Below are positions 1 through 7,937 of a DNA stretch of 64,000 nucleotides, piece after piece. The position numbers were made by a program, and so were the translations under genes. The DNA comes from Nocardioides halotolerans DSM 19273 (GTDB lineage: Bacteria; Actinomycetota; Actinomycetes; Propionibacteriales; Nocardioidaceae). How positions within the stretch are numbered: the first letter of the stretch is position 1; every line of letters starts with the position of its first letter. The stretch is taken from contig NZ_AUGT01000012.1 in assembly GCF_000422805.1 (NCBI RefSeq), positions 186,001-250,000 of the forward strand, in the 5' to 3' direction. The notes under the pieces are model-generated. The model was given only the letters and a program-made list of their open reading frames with translations, was not told the origin of the DNA and ran no database searches.

Positions 1-1557
1 CGGGACGCCGACCCCGACCAGCCTCCCCGCGTCGTCGAACATGAAGAGGTCGTCGACCGCCTCCGTGGGGAAGGACGTGCGGTCGTCGAGGTTGCGGAAC
101 ACGTGGCTGTAGTAGTTCTCCGGGTGCCGGTAGGCCCACAGCAGCGTCTGCGGGATGCCGGTGTCGACGAGCGGCACCGGCTGCGTCGGCGCGGAGCGGA
201 CCTGCTTCTCGACCTCCTCGACGTAGGCCCGTGAGGAGTTGCGGTCCTGCCAGAGGTCGACGTACCTCACGCTGGAGTAGGTCGCAGCCACGCAGATCAC
301 CGCCGTCACCGCGGCGACCAGACGCGCGTCGTCGAAGGTCCGGACGGCGCCCTCGCGGTGCGCCACCGTCTCCGTGGCGCCGACCACCGGCAGGAAGGCG
401 AGCCCGACGCCGAGCACGAACATCGCGGCCGACTCGGTCTGGTAGCGGTACTCGCGGGCGATGTCCGGGCCGACGATGTTGGCGCGCGCCGAGGCGAGGA
501 GGACGAGGTTGCAGAAGAGCGTGTACCCCAGGAGGCTCCAGGCGCGCTTGGTGCGGGTGCGCGTCAGGTAGGCGTAGGCGCCGAGGCCGAGCACCAGCAC
601 CCACGACACGAGGATCGTGACCTGGGCCGGGTCGGCGAAGGAGCCGACGGCGATGGGCTGCCACTGGAACGGGCCGCCGACCAGGGCCGGCGCGAGGGCG
701 ACGCCCAGCAGGTTGTAGGCGAGCGGGCTCCACGGCACGGCGTTGGTGCTGCCGGGGGAGAAGTCGAGGCCCCAGTGGACGTACGCCGCCAGGTAGACCG
801 CCCCGACCGCGGCGTGGGCCAGCACGGCGGGCCGGTAGGTGTCCCAGACGTGCCGGAGGCGGTCGGGCGTCCGCCCGCGGCTGAACCAGCCCAGCGTCAC
901 CAGGGCGTAGACCCCGAAGACGAGCAGGGTCTTCTCGTAGAAGAGGAGGCCCAGCACCGTCCAGAGCAGGCAGACGACGAGGGAGCGGACCCTGCGGTGC
1001 CGCAGGTGGTCGACGTGCGCGTGCAGCCCGAACACCAGCGCCACCTGCATCGGGAGCTGGTTGATGCCGGCGGCGAACCAGATCCCGGCGGAGAGCGTGA
1101 AGACGTAGGCGAGGTAGGCGGCCAGGAGGGCGAGCACCATTGGGCGCCTGCCGAACAGCGAGACCAGCAGGCGCAGCATCCCGAGCCCGGCCAGTGCCTG
1201 GAGCGCCAGCAGCACGACCGCCCACGGCGCCCAGGAGTAGACCGCCACCTCGGTCAGCACCCGGACGGTGAGGAAGGCACCCGGCATGAGGTGGCCGCCG
1301 TACGACTCGAGGAGGTACGACGCGTCGAGGGGCTCGTTCATCGCGCGCGACATGAACGCCAGGTCGTCGAAGTAGAACCACGAGCCGGAGAGCGCCCAGC
1401 CCCGGAACACGAGCTGGAGCACGACCAGTGCGACGCCGTACGGAACGAGGTGCCGGGTCACCCGCTCGGGCCACTCGGACCCGGCGCGCCGGGTCGCGGG
1501 TGGGTGGAGCGGCGCGGGAGCGTCGGGCGCCCGCTGCTCCAGCTCGGGCTGCGACAC
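1..1557 (-). CDS. Polytopic membrane protein, GT-C-like (partial, C-terminus outside window)
   Basis: The reading frame is open from a GTG at 1557 to the left window edge, giving 519 codons without a stop. The N-terminus is a short Pro/Ala-rich cytoplasmic stretch followed by a hydrophobic segment. Next comes a loop with WFYFDDLAFMSRAM and SYGGHLMPG, then repeated hydrophobic segments such as VLLALQALAGLGMLRLLVSL. The acidic pair in the first loop after the first membrane segment is the usual layout of GT-C type (polyprenyl-sugar using) glycosyltransferases. The visible C-terminal part is soluble and contains LLWAYRHPENYY. A role in cell-wall or glycan assembly is inferred from topology only. 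It could also be an unrelated polytopic protein. Confidence 0.7.
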   Translation of the reverse strand, partial: MSQPELEQRAPDAPAPLHPPATRRAGSEWPERVTRHLVPYGVALVVLQLVFRGWALSGSWFYFDDLAFMSRAMNEPLDASYLLESYGGHLMPGAFLTVRVLTEVAVYSWAPWAVVLLALQALAGLGMLRLLVSLFGRRPMVLALLAAYLAYVFTLSAGIWFAAGINQLPMQVALVFGLHAHVDHLRHRRVRSLVVCLLWTVLGLLFYEKTLLVFGVYALVTLGWFSRGRTPDRLRHVWDTYRPAVLAHAAVGAVYLAAYVHWGLDFSPGSTNAVPWSPLAYNLLGVALAPALVGGPFQWQPIAVGSFADPAQVTILVSWVLVLGLGAYAYLTRTRTKRAWSLLGYTLFCNLVLLASARANIVGPDIAREYRYQTESAAMFVLGVGLAFLPVVGATETVAHREGAVRTFDDARLVAAVTAVICVAATYSSVRYVDLWQDRNSSRAYVEEVEKQVRSAPTQPVPLVDTGIPQTLLWAYRHPENYYSHVFRNLDDRTSFPTEAVDDLFMFDDAGRLVGVGVP

Positions 1558-1680
1558 GCCGTGGATTCTCGCACGTGAGCTGGTGCCCCACCGCCGCGCC
1601 GGGAGGCCCGAAAGCGGTGAGCGGCGACCAAGGTGACTCTGCGGTAGGTTGTGCCCGGATCTTTCTGGGAGGGGAGAGCA

Positions 1681-2601
1681 ATGAAGGTACTGGCGCGGGT
1701 GCTCCTGGGGCTGGGGGGCTTCCTGCTGATCGCGGGGATCCTCGCTGTCAGCTACGCACCGGGGGTCGTCAAGAAGACGCCGCTCGACGTCGACACGACC
1801 ACCATCTACGAGGGCCAGGCCGCCAAGCTCGACCCGCTGACCGGTGACTTCGAGACCCGGCCGGCGTACGCGATCCGGCACACGATGGCCGACTCCAAGA
1901 AGTCGGGCGACGACCACGTGATCATGGTGGAGACGGCCTGCGCGGTGTTCGACACCGGCGGCGCGCAGGAGTGCGTCAACGGCAACGACCCCGACCTGAT
2001 CACGGCAAGCATCGACACCTTCGCCGAGGACCGCGTCTCCGCCGAGGCGGTCGACGACAAGAACCTCCCGGCCGACGCCGTGGCCCACAAGGGGCTGATC
2101 AACAAGTTCCCCTTCGACGTGGCCAAGAAGACCTACTGCTTCTGGGACGGCGACGTGGGCGACTGCGTCGACATCGACTACCAGGGCACCGAGACCCTGT
2201 TCGGCCTGAAGACCTACAAGTTCTCCTACACGGTCAAGGACGTCCCGATCCAGATCGGCGAGGGCATCACCGGCACCTACGACAACGTCGTGACGGTCTA
2301 CGTCGACCCCAAGACGGGCTCGATCGTCAAGAGCGGCCAGGACCAGCAGCAGTTCCTCGACGACGGCACCCCGGTCGCCGACGTCGTGCTGACCCAGACC
2401 GACGACTCGGTCAAGGACGCCGTCGACGAGGCCAAGACCGCCGGCACGATGCTGACGATCCTGCTCACCGTCCTGCCGATCGTCGGGTTCGCCGGCGGCA
2501 TCCTGTGCCTGCTCGGCGGCATCGCACTGGTCATGCGCGAGCGCAACGACGAGAGCGGCACGCGCGTGAAGGAGACGGAGACGGTCTCGCTCTCCAAGTA
2601 G
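1681..2601 (+). CDS. DUF3068 (PorA-family) membrane-anchored protein
   Basis: This 306-aa protein has an N-terminal membrane segment (MKVLARVLLGLGGFLLIAGI), a long extracytoplasmic part, and a second membrane segment near residues 255-285 (TMLTILLTVLPIVGFAGGIL) with a short charged tail. The pattern of N-terminal helix, PLD.DTTTIYEG and a C-terminal helix fits DUF3068 proteins of Actinobacteria. ATG 1681 was chosen over an in-frame ATG at 1651 because a GGGAGGGGAGAG ribosome-binding stretch lies just before it and the hydrophobic segment starts right after it. The family has been linked to channel-forming PorA proteins by name; that role is not shown here. Confidence 0.8.
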   Translation: MKVLARVLLGLGGFLLIAGILAVSYAPGVVKKTPLDVDTTTIYEGQAAKLDPLTGDFETRPAYAIRHTMADSKKSGDDHVIMVETACAVFDTGGAQECVNGNDPDLITASIDTFAEDRVSAEAVDDKNLPADAVAHKGLINKFPFDVAKKTYCFWDGDVGDCVDIDYQGTETLFGLKTYKFSYTVKDVPIQIGEGITGTYDNVVTVYVDPKTGSIVKSGQDQQQFLDDGTPVADVVLTQTDDSVKDAVDEAKTAGTMLTILLTVLPIVGFAGGILCLLGGIALVMRERNDESGTRVKETETVSLSK

Positions 2602-2616
2602 CCCCGGCGAGGCCCG

Positions 2617-3450
2617 TCAGCGGGGTTGCGGCCGGGGCTGCCAGTCCGCGCCGAACAGCGCGGTGCCGGGCGTGAGCCTGCCCCGGGTCTGCGACCACCC
2701 GCCCCAGACCCGGTCGTGGCCCTCGGGCCACTCGGGCTCGAGCAGGTCGGTGATCCGGAAGCCGTGCCCCGCGAGGAGCGCGACCCAGTCGCCGAGCGTG
2801 CGGTGGTGCTCGACGTAGGCCACCGCGCCGGTCCGGTCCTCCACCTCGACGTACGGCGTGCGGTCCCAGTAGGACTGCGACGCCGTGAGCCCGTCGGGGC
2901 CGGGGTCGTCGGGGAACATCCACCGCGTCGGGTGGGTGACCGAGAACGCGAACCGGCCTCCCGGCCGCAGCACCCGTGCCGTCTCGGCCACCGCGTCGCC
3001 GATGTCGGCGACGAACTGCAGCGCCCCGAACGAGCAGAACACCACGTCGAAGGTGTCGGCCGCGAAGGGCAGCGCGGTCGCGGTGCCGAGCACGGAGGGC
3101 ACGGCGATCCCGGTCTCGTCGTCGATGCGCCGCGAGTGCTGGAGCTGCCGCATCGACAGGTCGACGCCGATGCCGCGGCCGCCGTGGTTGCGCACCCACC
3201 GCGAGCACTGCCCGGCCCCGGAGCCGACCTCGAGCACGTCCTTGCCGTTGACGTTGCCGAGGATCCCTGCCTCGTCCTCGGTGAGCCCCTCGGGCCCCCA
3301 CAGGAACCCGGCGTCGCCGAGGTAGCTGCCGTGCGTGGCCTGGTACTCGTCGGCGTAGCGATCCCAGTCGGGCCCGTTGGCCGCCCGCGACTCCCGCTCG
3401 CCGACGGCCCGGCGCTCCACCCGCACCGGCCGGTCGTACGGCGTGCCCAT
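2617..3450 (-). CDS. Class I SAM-dependent methyltransferase
   Basis: This 277-aa protein has the glycine-rich SAM-binding motif VLEVGSGAG at residues 72-80. It is followed by an acidic strand end (GIGVDLSMRQL), TALPFAADTFDVVFCSFG and the late motif ARVLRPGGRFAFSVTHP. This is the Methyltransf_11 layout of small-molecule methyltransferases; the substrate is unknown. ATG 3450 is preferred to the upstream ATG at 3513 because the extra residues are low-complexity and run towards the repeat cluster. It converges on the DUF3068 gene, with 15 nt between the two stops. Confidence 0.82.
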   Translation of the reverse strand: MGTPYDRPVRVERRAVGERESRAANGPDWDRYADEYQATHGSYLGDAGFLWGPEGLTEDEAGILGNVNGKDVLEVGSGAGQCSRWVRNHGGRGIGVDLSMRQLQHSRRIDDETGIAVPSVLGTATALPFAADTFDVVFCSFGALQFVADIGDAVAETARVLRPGGRFAFSVTHPTRWMFPDDPGPDGLTASQSYWDRTPYVEVEDRTGAVAYVEHHRTLGDWVALLAGHGFRITDLLEPEWPEGHDRVWGGWSQTRGRLTPGTALFGADWQPRPQPR

Positions 3451-3505
3451 GGAGGGATGGTCCCAGACGTGGCCGAACCCCGAGCGCCCGACTCGGCGAC
3501 CGAGC

Positions 3506-3940
3506 CGACCCACCGTGGCTGAGGTGCGACGAGCCCTGGCGACGAGCCCCGATGCGTCTGCAGGGAAGGCATCCGCGCATCCACCCGCTGATCGAGCCTG
3601 TCAAGATCGCCGCCGCGAAGGCACCCGAGCCGAGCAGGTCCCAGCGCAGGCTGCGGAGGCTTCGAGGCTCAGGCGCAGAACGCCTTCGCACCTCAGCCAC
3701 CGTCGGGGCGTTGTCGTACGGCGACCTGGGCCGACCCACGGTGGCTGAGGTGCGACGAGCCCAGGCTCAGGCGCGCAGCACGCCTTTGCACCTCAGCCAC
3801 CGTCGGGGGGGTTGTCGTACGGCGACCTGGGCCGACCCACGGTGGCTGAGGTGCGAGGACCCCTGGCGACGAGCCTCGAAGCCTCCGCAGGGAAGGCACC
3901 CGCGCAACCACCCGCTGATCGAGCCTGTCGAGATCACCGC
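3506..3940. repeat. Mosaic interspersed repeat cluster, copy A
   Basis: This gene-free stretch is built from modules that recur in both orientations. ACGGTGGCTGAGGTGCGA and its complement occur several times. A GAGCCTCGAAGCCTCCGCAG-like module and TGATCGAGCCTGTCGAGATC are also present. A 101-bp unit beginning TTGTCGTACGGCGACC starts at 3711 and again at 3812. The same modules form a second cluster at 49066-49478. The layout is typical of non-coding interspersed palindromic repeats. Open frames through it are low-complexity Arg/Ala-rich and are not credible genes. Confidence 0.85.
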
Positions 3941-3981
3941 AGCCCACGCTGGGGGCTACCGATCGCTTGGGAGACTGAGAC

Positions 3982-4914
3982 GTGGACTTCTCCTCGTTGA
4001 CGCCGCTCGAAGGGGGCTGGTCCGGGCAGACGTTCGTCGCCGAGACGGCGGGGGAGCGGAGCGTGGTCCGCATCTACCCTCCCGGCGCACGGCCGGAATC
4101 CGCGGCAGAGGTCGACGCGGCAGTGCTGCGGCTGGTCCGCGGGCTGCTGCCCGTGCCGGAGGTGCTGGAGGTCAGGCCGGGCCGGCCCGAGCTCGACCGG
4201 CCGGGGCTGCTCGTCACCTCGTTCCTCCCCGGCGTCCGTGGCGACGAGCTGCTGCCGACCCTCGACGACGCCGGCCTGGCTGCGGTCGGGGCCACGCTGG
4301 GCGCGTGCGCCGCGGACCTCGGCGGGATGCCGATGCTGCGGACCGGCCCGTTCGTCGACGCGCAGCTCGCGATCGGCGACTTCGGCGTGGACGGCCTCGC
4401 GGAGTACGTCGAGCTCCGGCTCCCCGAGCTGGCGCACCTCTCGCCGGACGAGATCGACGGGCTGCGCGAGGTCGCGGTGACGGCACAGGTCCTGCTCGAC
4501 TCGGTCACCCGGTCCTGCCTGGTGCACAGCGACCTCAACCCGAAGAACGTGCTCATCGACCCCGGGACGCTGGAGCTCACCGGCGTCCTCGACTGGGAGT
4601 ACGCGCACGCCGGGCACCCGTTCACCGACCTCGGCAACCTCCTGCGCTTCGACCGCGCCCCAGCGTTCGAGCGCGCCGTGCTCGCGGCGTACGAGGAGCG
4701 TCGCGGCACGCCGCCGCAGGAGGCCCTGCCCCTGGCCCGCGCCGCCGACCTCTGGGCGCTCGTCGACCTGGCCACCCGGCGTGCGGCGAACCCGGTCGCG
4801 GCCCGGGCGGACGGGTTGCTGCGCGCGATCGCCCGGCAACGGGACACCTCGGCCCCGGAGCCCGCACGGACCGACCGAACCGATCGACCGACGGTGGCGT
4901 CAGACAGCACATGA
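3982..4914 (+). CDS. Aminoglycoside phosphotransferase (APH)-family kinase
   Basis: This 310-aa protein has the APH/choline-kinase fold signature. The catalytic loop CLVHSDLNPKNVLID carries H182, D184 and N189. The metal-binding loop GVLDWEYAHAG carries D204, and an early VVRIYPPG strand stands where the ATP-binding lysine strand would be (Arg instead of Lys is visible). The family phosphorylates small hydroxylated substrates; being chromosomal and beside an unrelated secreted protein, it need not confer drug resistance. The start is GTG 3982, just after the repeat cluster. Its stop overlaps the next start as ATGA at 4911-4914, so the two genes are probably translationally coupled. Confidence 0.8.
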   Translation: MDFSSLTPLEGGWSGQTFVAETAGERSVVRIYPPGARPESAAEVDAAVLRLVRGLLPVPEVLEVRPGRPELDRPGLLVTSFLPGVRGDELLPTLDDAGLAAVGATLGACAADLGGMPMLRTGPFVDAQLAIGDFGVDGLAEYVELRLPELAHLSPDEIDGLREVAVTAQVLLDSVTRSCLVHSDLNPKNVLIDPGTLELTGVLDWEYAHAGHPFTDLGNLLRFDRAPAFERAVLAAYEERRGTPPQEALPLARAADLWALVDLATRRAANPVAARADGLLRAIARQRDTSAPEPARTDRTDRPTVASDST

Positions 4915-5840
4915 AGACCCTCCTCGTCTGCGCTCTCCTGACGGCCCTCCCGCTCGTGCCCGGCTCCGCCGCCGAGGCCGCGCCCAGCTGCCAGGGGGAG
5001 GCGGCCACGCTCGTGGGCAGGCCGGGGAGCACGGTGCACGGCACGATGGGCGCCGACGTCGTCGTCACCAACGGCGCCTCGCGGGTCGTCACGCTGGACG
5101 GCGACGACCTGGTCTGCGTCACCGGCGCCACCCGAGACGGCAAGCGGATGAGGATGGACACCGGGCCGGGCAACGACCGGGTGGCGGTGACCGGCCGCAA
5201 CGCGGTCAAGGTGTTCCTGGGCGACGGTGACGACGCGTTCGACGGCGGGCGGGAGAACGACGTGGTCTTCGCCGGCTACCCCGACAGCTACGACTACTCA
5301 CCGATCGACACCGGGACGGACATCATCCGCACCGGCGGCGGCGACGACCTGGTGCGCTCCAACGGCGCCGCGGACTCGCTCAGCCTCGGCAAGGGCGCCG
5401 ACACCGTGCTGTGGACCGCCACGACCGGCACGGTCGACGGCGGCCGCGGCCACAACCGGATGATCTTGCTGACCGGCAGCGCCGCGAACACGCCGCCGGT
5501 GTCCTGGGTCCTCGACAACGTCGCCGGGCGCCTGACCCGCGACCGGGTCGCGGCGTTCACCTGGGAGCGCTTCGACGAGTTCAAGCTCCTCTTCCTGAAC
5601 CGCGCGGACGAGCCACTGCTCGTGCTGGGAAGCGCGGCCGACGAGGTGTTCGACCTGTCCGCGGGCACCTCGCCCTTGGCCGGCGGAGTCACGATCCGCG
5701 CGCACGGTGGTGACGACACGATGCGCGGCACCGGGCAGGACGACGTGCTCGTCGGCGGGCCGGGGCACGACACCGCGGACGGCCGGGGCGGCGAGGACCG
5801 GTGCCTCACGGAGGTCAGGGACCGCTGCGAGGCCCGCTGA
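4911..5840 (+). CDS. Secreted RTX-like (hemolysin-type Ca-binding repeat) protein
   Basis: This 309-aa protein starts with a signal peptide (MKTLLVCALLTALPLVPG, then an AEAA cleavage region). The body carries scattered RTX-type nonapeptide remnants: GPGNDRV, GDGDDAFDGG, GGGDDLV, GGDDTMRGTGQDDVLVGG and GPGHDTADGRGGED. The repeats are spaced out rather than forming one continuous parallel beta roll. A C-terminal CLTEVRDRC pair could form a disulfide. It is likely exported by Sec and calcium-binding; function is unknown. It overlaps the kinase gene upstream by 4 nt, an odd pairing. Confidence 0.75.
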   Translation: MKTLLVCALLTALPLVPGSAAEAAPSCQGEAATLVGRPGSTVHGTMGADVVVTNGASRVVTLDGDDLVCVTGATRDGKRMRMDTGPGNDRVAVTGRNAVKVFLGDGDDAFDGGRENDVVFAGYPDSYDYSPIDTGTDIIRTGGGDDLVRSNGAADSLSLGKGADTVLWTATTGTVDGGRGHNRMILLTGSAANTPPVSWVLDNVAGRLTRDRVAAFTWERFDEFKLLFLNRADEPLLVLGSAADEVFDLSAGTSPLAGGVTIRAHGGDDTMRGTGQDDVLVGGPGHDTADGRGGEDRCLTEVRDRCEAR

Positions 5841-5844
5841 GCGT

Positions 5845-5874
5845 TTGGCCGCAGCGCCGGTGCGCGGCTAGGCT
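5845..5874 (+). promoter_or_regulatory. Candidate sigma-A promoter for rpsA
   Basis: TTGGCC at 5845-5850 and TAGGCT at 5869-5874 are separated by 18 nt, a good match to actinobacterial housekeeping promoters. Transcription would start near 5881, leaving a leader of roughly 155 nt before the rpsA ATG at 6040. Confidence 0.5.
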
Positions 5875-6039
5875 GTTCTATTGCGTAGAGGTCTGCCTGC
5901 GTCCCGGACGGAGCGGACTCCACGGCTCGCTATTGATGCCGGCGCCCACTCGGGTGCCAGTGCAGCAACCAGTCGGTAGTGAAACGGACTCCTGCGCGCG
6001 CCCGCTCGACATCTGCCCATCCAAGGACTCACCTACCTC

Positions 6040-7518
6040 ATGACAGCCACGATCTCCATTCTTCCGGACTACGACGCGCCCCAGGTGGCCGTCAACGACA
6101 TCGGGTCCGAAGAAGACTTCCTCGCCGCCATCGACGAGACCATCAAGTACTTCAACGACGGCGACATCGTGGAGGGCACGATCGTCAAGGTCGACCGCGA
6201 CGAGGTCCTGCTCGACATCGGCTACAAGACCGAGGGCGTCATCCCCTCGCGCGAGCTGTCGATCAAGCACGACGTCGACCCCAACGAGGTGGTCGCGGTC
6301 GGCGACAAGGTCGAGGCACTGGTCCTCCAGAAGGAAGACAAAGAGGGTCGGCTGATCCTGTCCAAGAAGCGCGCCCAGTACGAGCGCGCCTGGGGCACGA
6401 TCGAGCAGGTCAAGGAGGAGGACGGCGTCGTCGAGGGCACCGTCATCGAGGTCGTCAAGGGTGGTCTCATCCTCGACATCGGCCTGCGCGGCTTCCTGCC
6501 CGCCTCGCTGGTGGAGATGCGTCGCGTCCGCGACCTGCAGCCCTACGTCGGCCAGACGCTCGAGGCGAAGATCATCGAGCTCGACAAGAACCGCAACAAC
6601 GTCGTCCTGTCGCGTCGCGCCTGGCTCGAGCAGACCCAGTCCGAGGTGCGCCACGGCTTCCTGACCCAGCTCCAGAAGGGCCAGATCCGCAAGGGCGTCG
6701 TCTCCTCGATCGTCAACTTCGGCGCGTTCGTGGACCTCGGCGGCGTCGACGGTCTGGTGCACGTCTCGGAGCTGTCCTGGAAGCACATCGACCACCCCTC
6801 GGAGGTCGTGACCGTCGGTGACGAGGTCACCGTCGAGGTGCTCGACGTCGACATGGACCGCGAGCGGGTCTCGCTGTCGCTCAAGGCGACGCAGGAGGAC
6901 CCCTGGCAGCACTTCGCCCGCACCCACCAGATCGGCCAGATCGTGCCGGGCAAGGTCACCAAGCTGGTGCCGTTCGGCTCGTTCGTCCGGGTCGAGGAGG
7001 GCATCGAGGGCCTGGTCCACATCTCCGAGCTGGCCGAGCGCCACGTCGAGATCCCCGAGCAGGTCGTCCAGGTCAACGACGACGTCATGGTCAAGATCAT
7101 CGACATCGACCTCGAGCGTCGCCGGATCTCGCTGTCCCTCAAGCAGGCCAACGAGACCGCCGCCGCGGCCGAGGTCGAGGACTTCGACCCGACGCTCTAC
7201 GGCATGGCCGCGACCTACGACGACCAGGGCAACTACGTCTACCCCGAGGGCTTCGACCCCGAGACGGGCGAGTGGCTCGAGGGCTACGACGAGCAGCGCG
7301 CGATCTGGGAGGACCAGTACGCCAAGGCGCACGCCCGCTGGGAGGCGCACCTCAAGCAGCAGGAGGAGGCCGCCAAGGCCGAGGTCGAGGCCGGCGAGGC
7401 CACGTCCTACTCCAGCGGCTCCGAGTCCGAGTCCGACGAGACCGAGAGCGGCGGCTCGCTGGCCTCCGACGAGGCGCTCCAGGCCCTGCGCGAGAAGCTC
7501 ACGGGCGGCGCCAGCTGA
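6040..7518 (+). CDS. rpsA: 30S ribosomal protein S1
   Basis: This 492-aa protein contains four S1 RNA-binding domains, at about residues 39-106, 126-190, 212-282 and 298-368. Each has the G.I..G.V....G..V.L...GLV.HVSEL-type core. Four domains and an acidic Glu/Ser-rich tail (about 410-480) are usual for actinobacterial S1, against six domains in Escherichia coli. It recruits mRNA to the 30S subunit. ATG 6040 lies 12 nt after AAGGA. A promoter and long leader precede it and two strong hairpins follow it. Confidence 0.97.
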   Translation: MTATISILPDYDAPQVAVNDIGSEEDFLAAIDETIKYFNDGDIVEGTIVKVDRDEVLLDIGYKTEGVIPSRELSIKHDVDPNEVVAVGDKVEALVLQKEDKEGRLILSKKRAQYERAWGTIEQVKEEDGVVEGTVIEVVKGGLILDIGLRGFLPASLVEMRRVRDLQPYVGQTLEAKIIELDKNRNNVVLSRRAWLEQTQSEVRHGFLTQLQKGQIRKGVVSSIVNFGAFVDLGGVDGLVHVSELSWKHIDHPSEVVTVGDEVTVEVLDVDMDRERVSLSLKATQEDPWQHFARTHQIGQIVPGKVTKLVPFGSFVRVEEGIEGLVHISELAERHVEIPEQVVQVNDDVMVKIIDIDLERRRISLSLKQANETAAAAEVEDFDPTLYGMAATYDDQGNYVYPEGFDPETGEWLEGYDEQRAIWEDQYAKAHARWEAHLKQQEEAAKAEVEAGEATSYSSGSESESDETESGGSLASDEALQALREKLTGGAS

Positions 7519-7540
7519 CCCGCTGATCCTCAGCACCACC

Positions 7541-7572
7541 GAGTGCGGCCGTCCTCACGGACGGCCGCACTC
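7541..7572 (+). terminator. Rho-independent-type hairpin after rpsA
   Basis: GAGTGCGGCCGTCC at 7541-7554 pairs perfectly with 7559-7572 around a TCAC loop, 22 nt after the rpsA stop. There is no long T run, as is common in high-GC Actinobacteria. Confidence 0.75.
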
Positions 7573-7638
7573 GTGCGTCCTGGGCCGGACGGTGCGCGGG
7601 CGGACCGGCCGAGCCTGCTCGCACGCGCTCACGACGCA

Positions 7639-7672
7639 CGAAGACCCGGCAGCTCACGCTGCCGGGTCTTCG
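7639..7672. terminator. Second strong hairpin, possibly bidirectional terminator
   Basis: CGAAGACCCGGCAGC at 7639-7653 pairs perfectly with 7658-7672 around TCAC. It lies between rpsA and the convergent small gene that ends at 7698, so it could stop transcription from both sides. Confidence 0.65.
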
Positions 7673-7697
7673 TGGTCGGAGGGGGAGCCGGGCCTGC

Positions 7698-7856
7698 TCA
7701 ACGCGTGGTCGGCGCGAGGAAGTCGGGGTCCTGGAAGTGGGAGACCGGGGGACGCTGAGGACCCCGGCCGTCGGTGAACACGCGGCGCACGGTGTCCGCG
7801 CTGAGGAGCACGGCGACCGCCAGAAGGAGGAGTAGGAAGGTCATGGCAGTAATCAT
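7698..7856 (-). CDS. Small single-pass membrane protein
   Basis: This is a 52-aa ORF (MITAMTFLLLLLAVAVLLSA...) with one clear membrane helix at about residues 5-20 and a basic, Pro-rich tail ending FLAPTTR. A second in-frame ATG at 7844 is possible. It is divergent from the GlxA-type regulator at 7938 and shares with it an intergenic region containing a 12-bp-arm palindrome. No family was recognised. The hydrophobic pattern and codon choice favour a real gene, but the short length limits certainty. Confidence 0.5.
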   Translation of the reverse strand: MITAMTFLLLLLAVAVLLSADTVRRVFTDGRGPQRPPVSHFQDPDFLAPTTR

Positions 7857-7865
7857 GCTCTGATC

Positions 7866-7893
7866 GCATTCCTGCCACGAGTGGCAGGAATGC
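7866..7893. promoter_or_regulatory. Perfect inverted repeat, candidate operator
   Basis: GCATTCCTGCCA at 7866-7877 is repeated inverted at 7882-7893 with a CGAG spacer. It lies between the divergent small membrane gene and the GlxA-type regulator. A further half-site-like CTGCCA occurs near 7911. This is a likely binding site for the adjacent regulator. Confidence 0.5.
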
Positions 7894-7937
7894 CACCCTG
7901 CGTTGATTTTCTGCCAACCGTGGTGCACGATGTCCGC

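Noticed and set aside
3552..4910. Long plus-strand frame running into the RTX-like gene from the repeat cluster
   Set aside because: It is out of frame with the kinase and Arg-rich; the true start of the RTX-like gene is ATG 4911 with a signal peptide.
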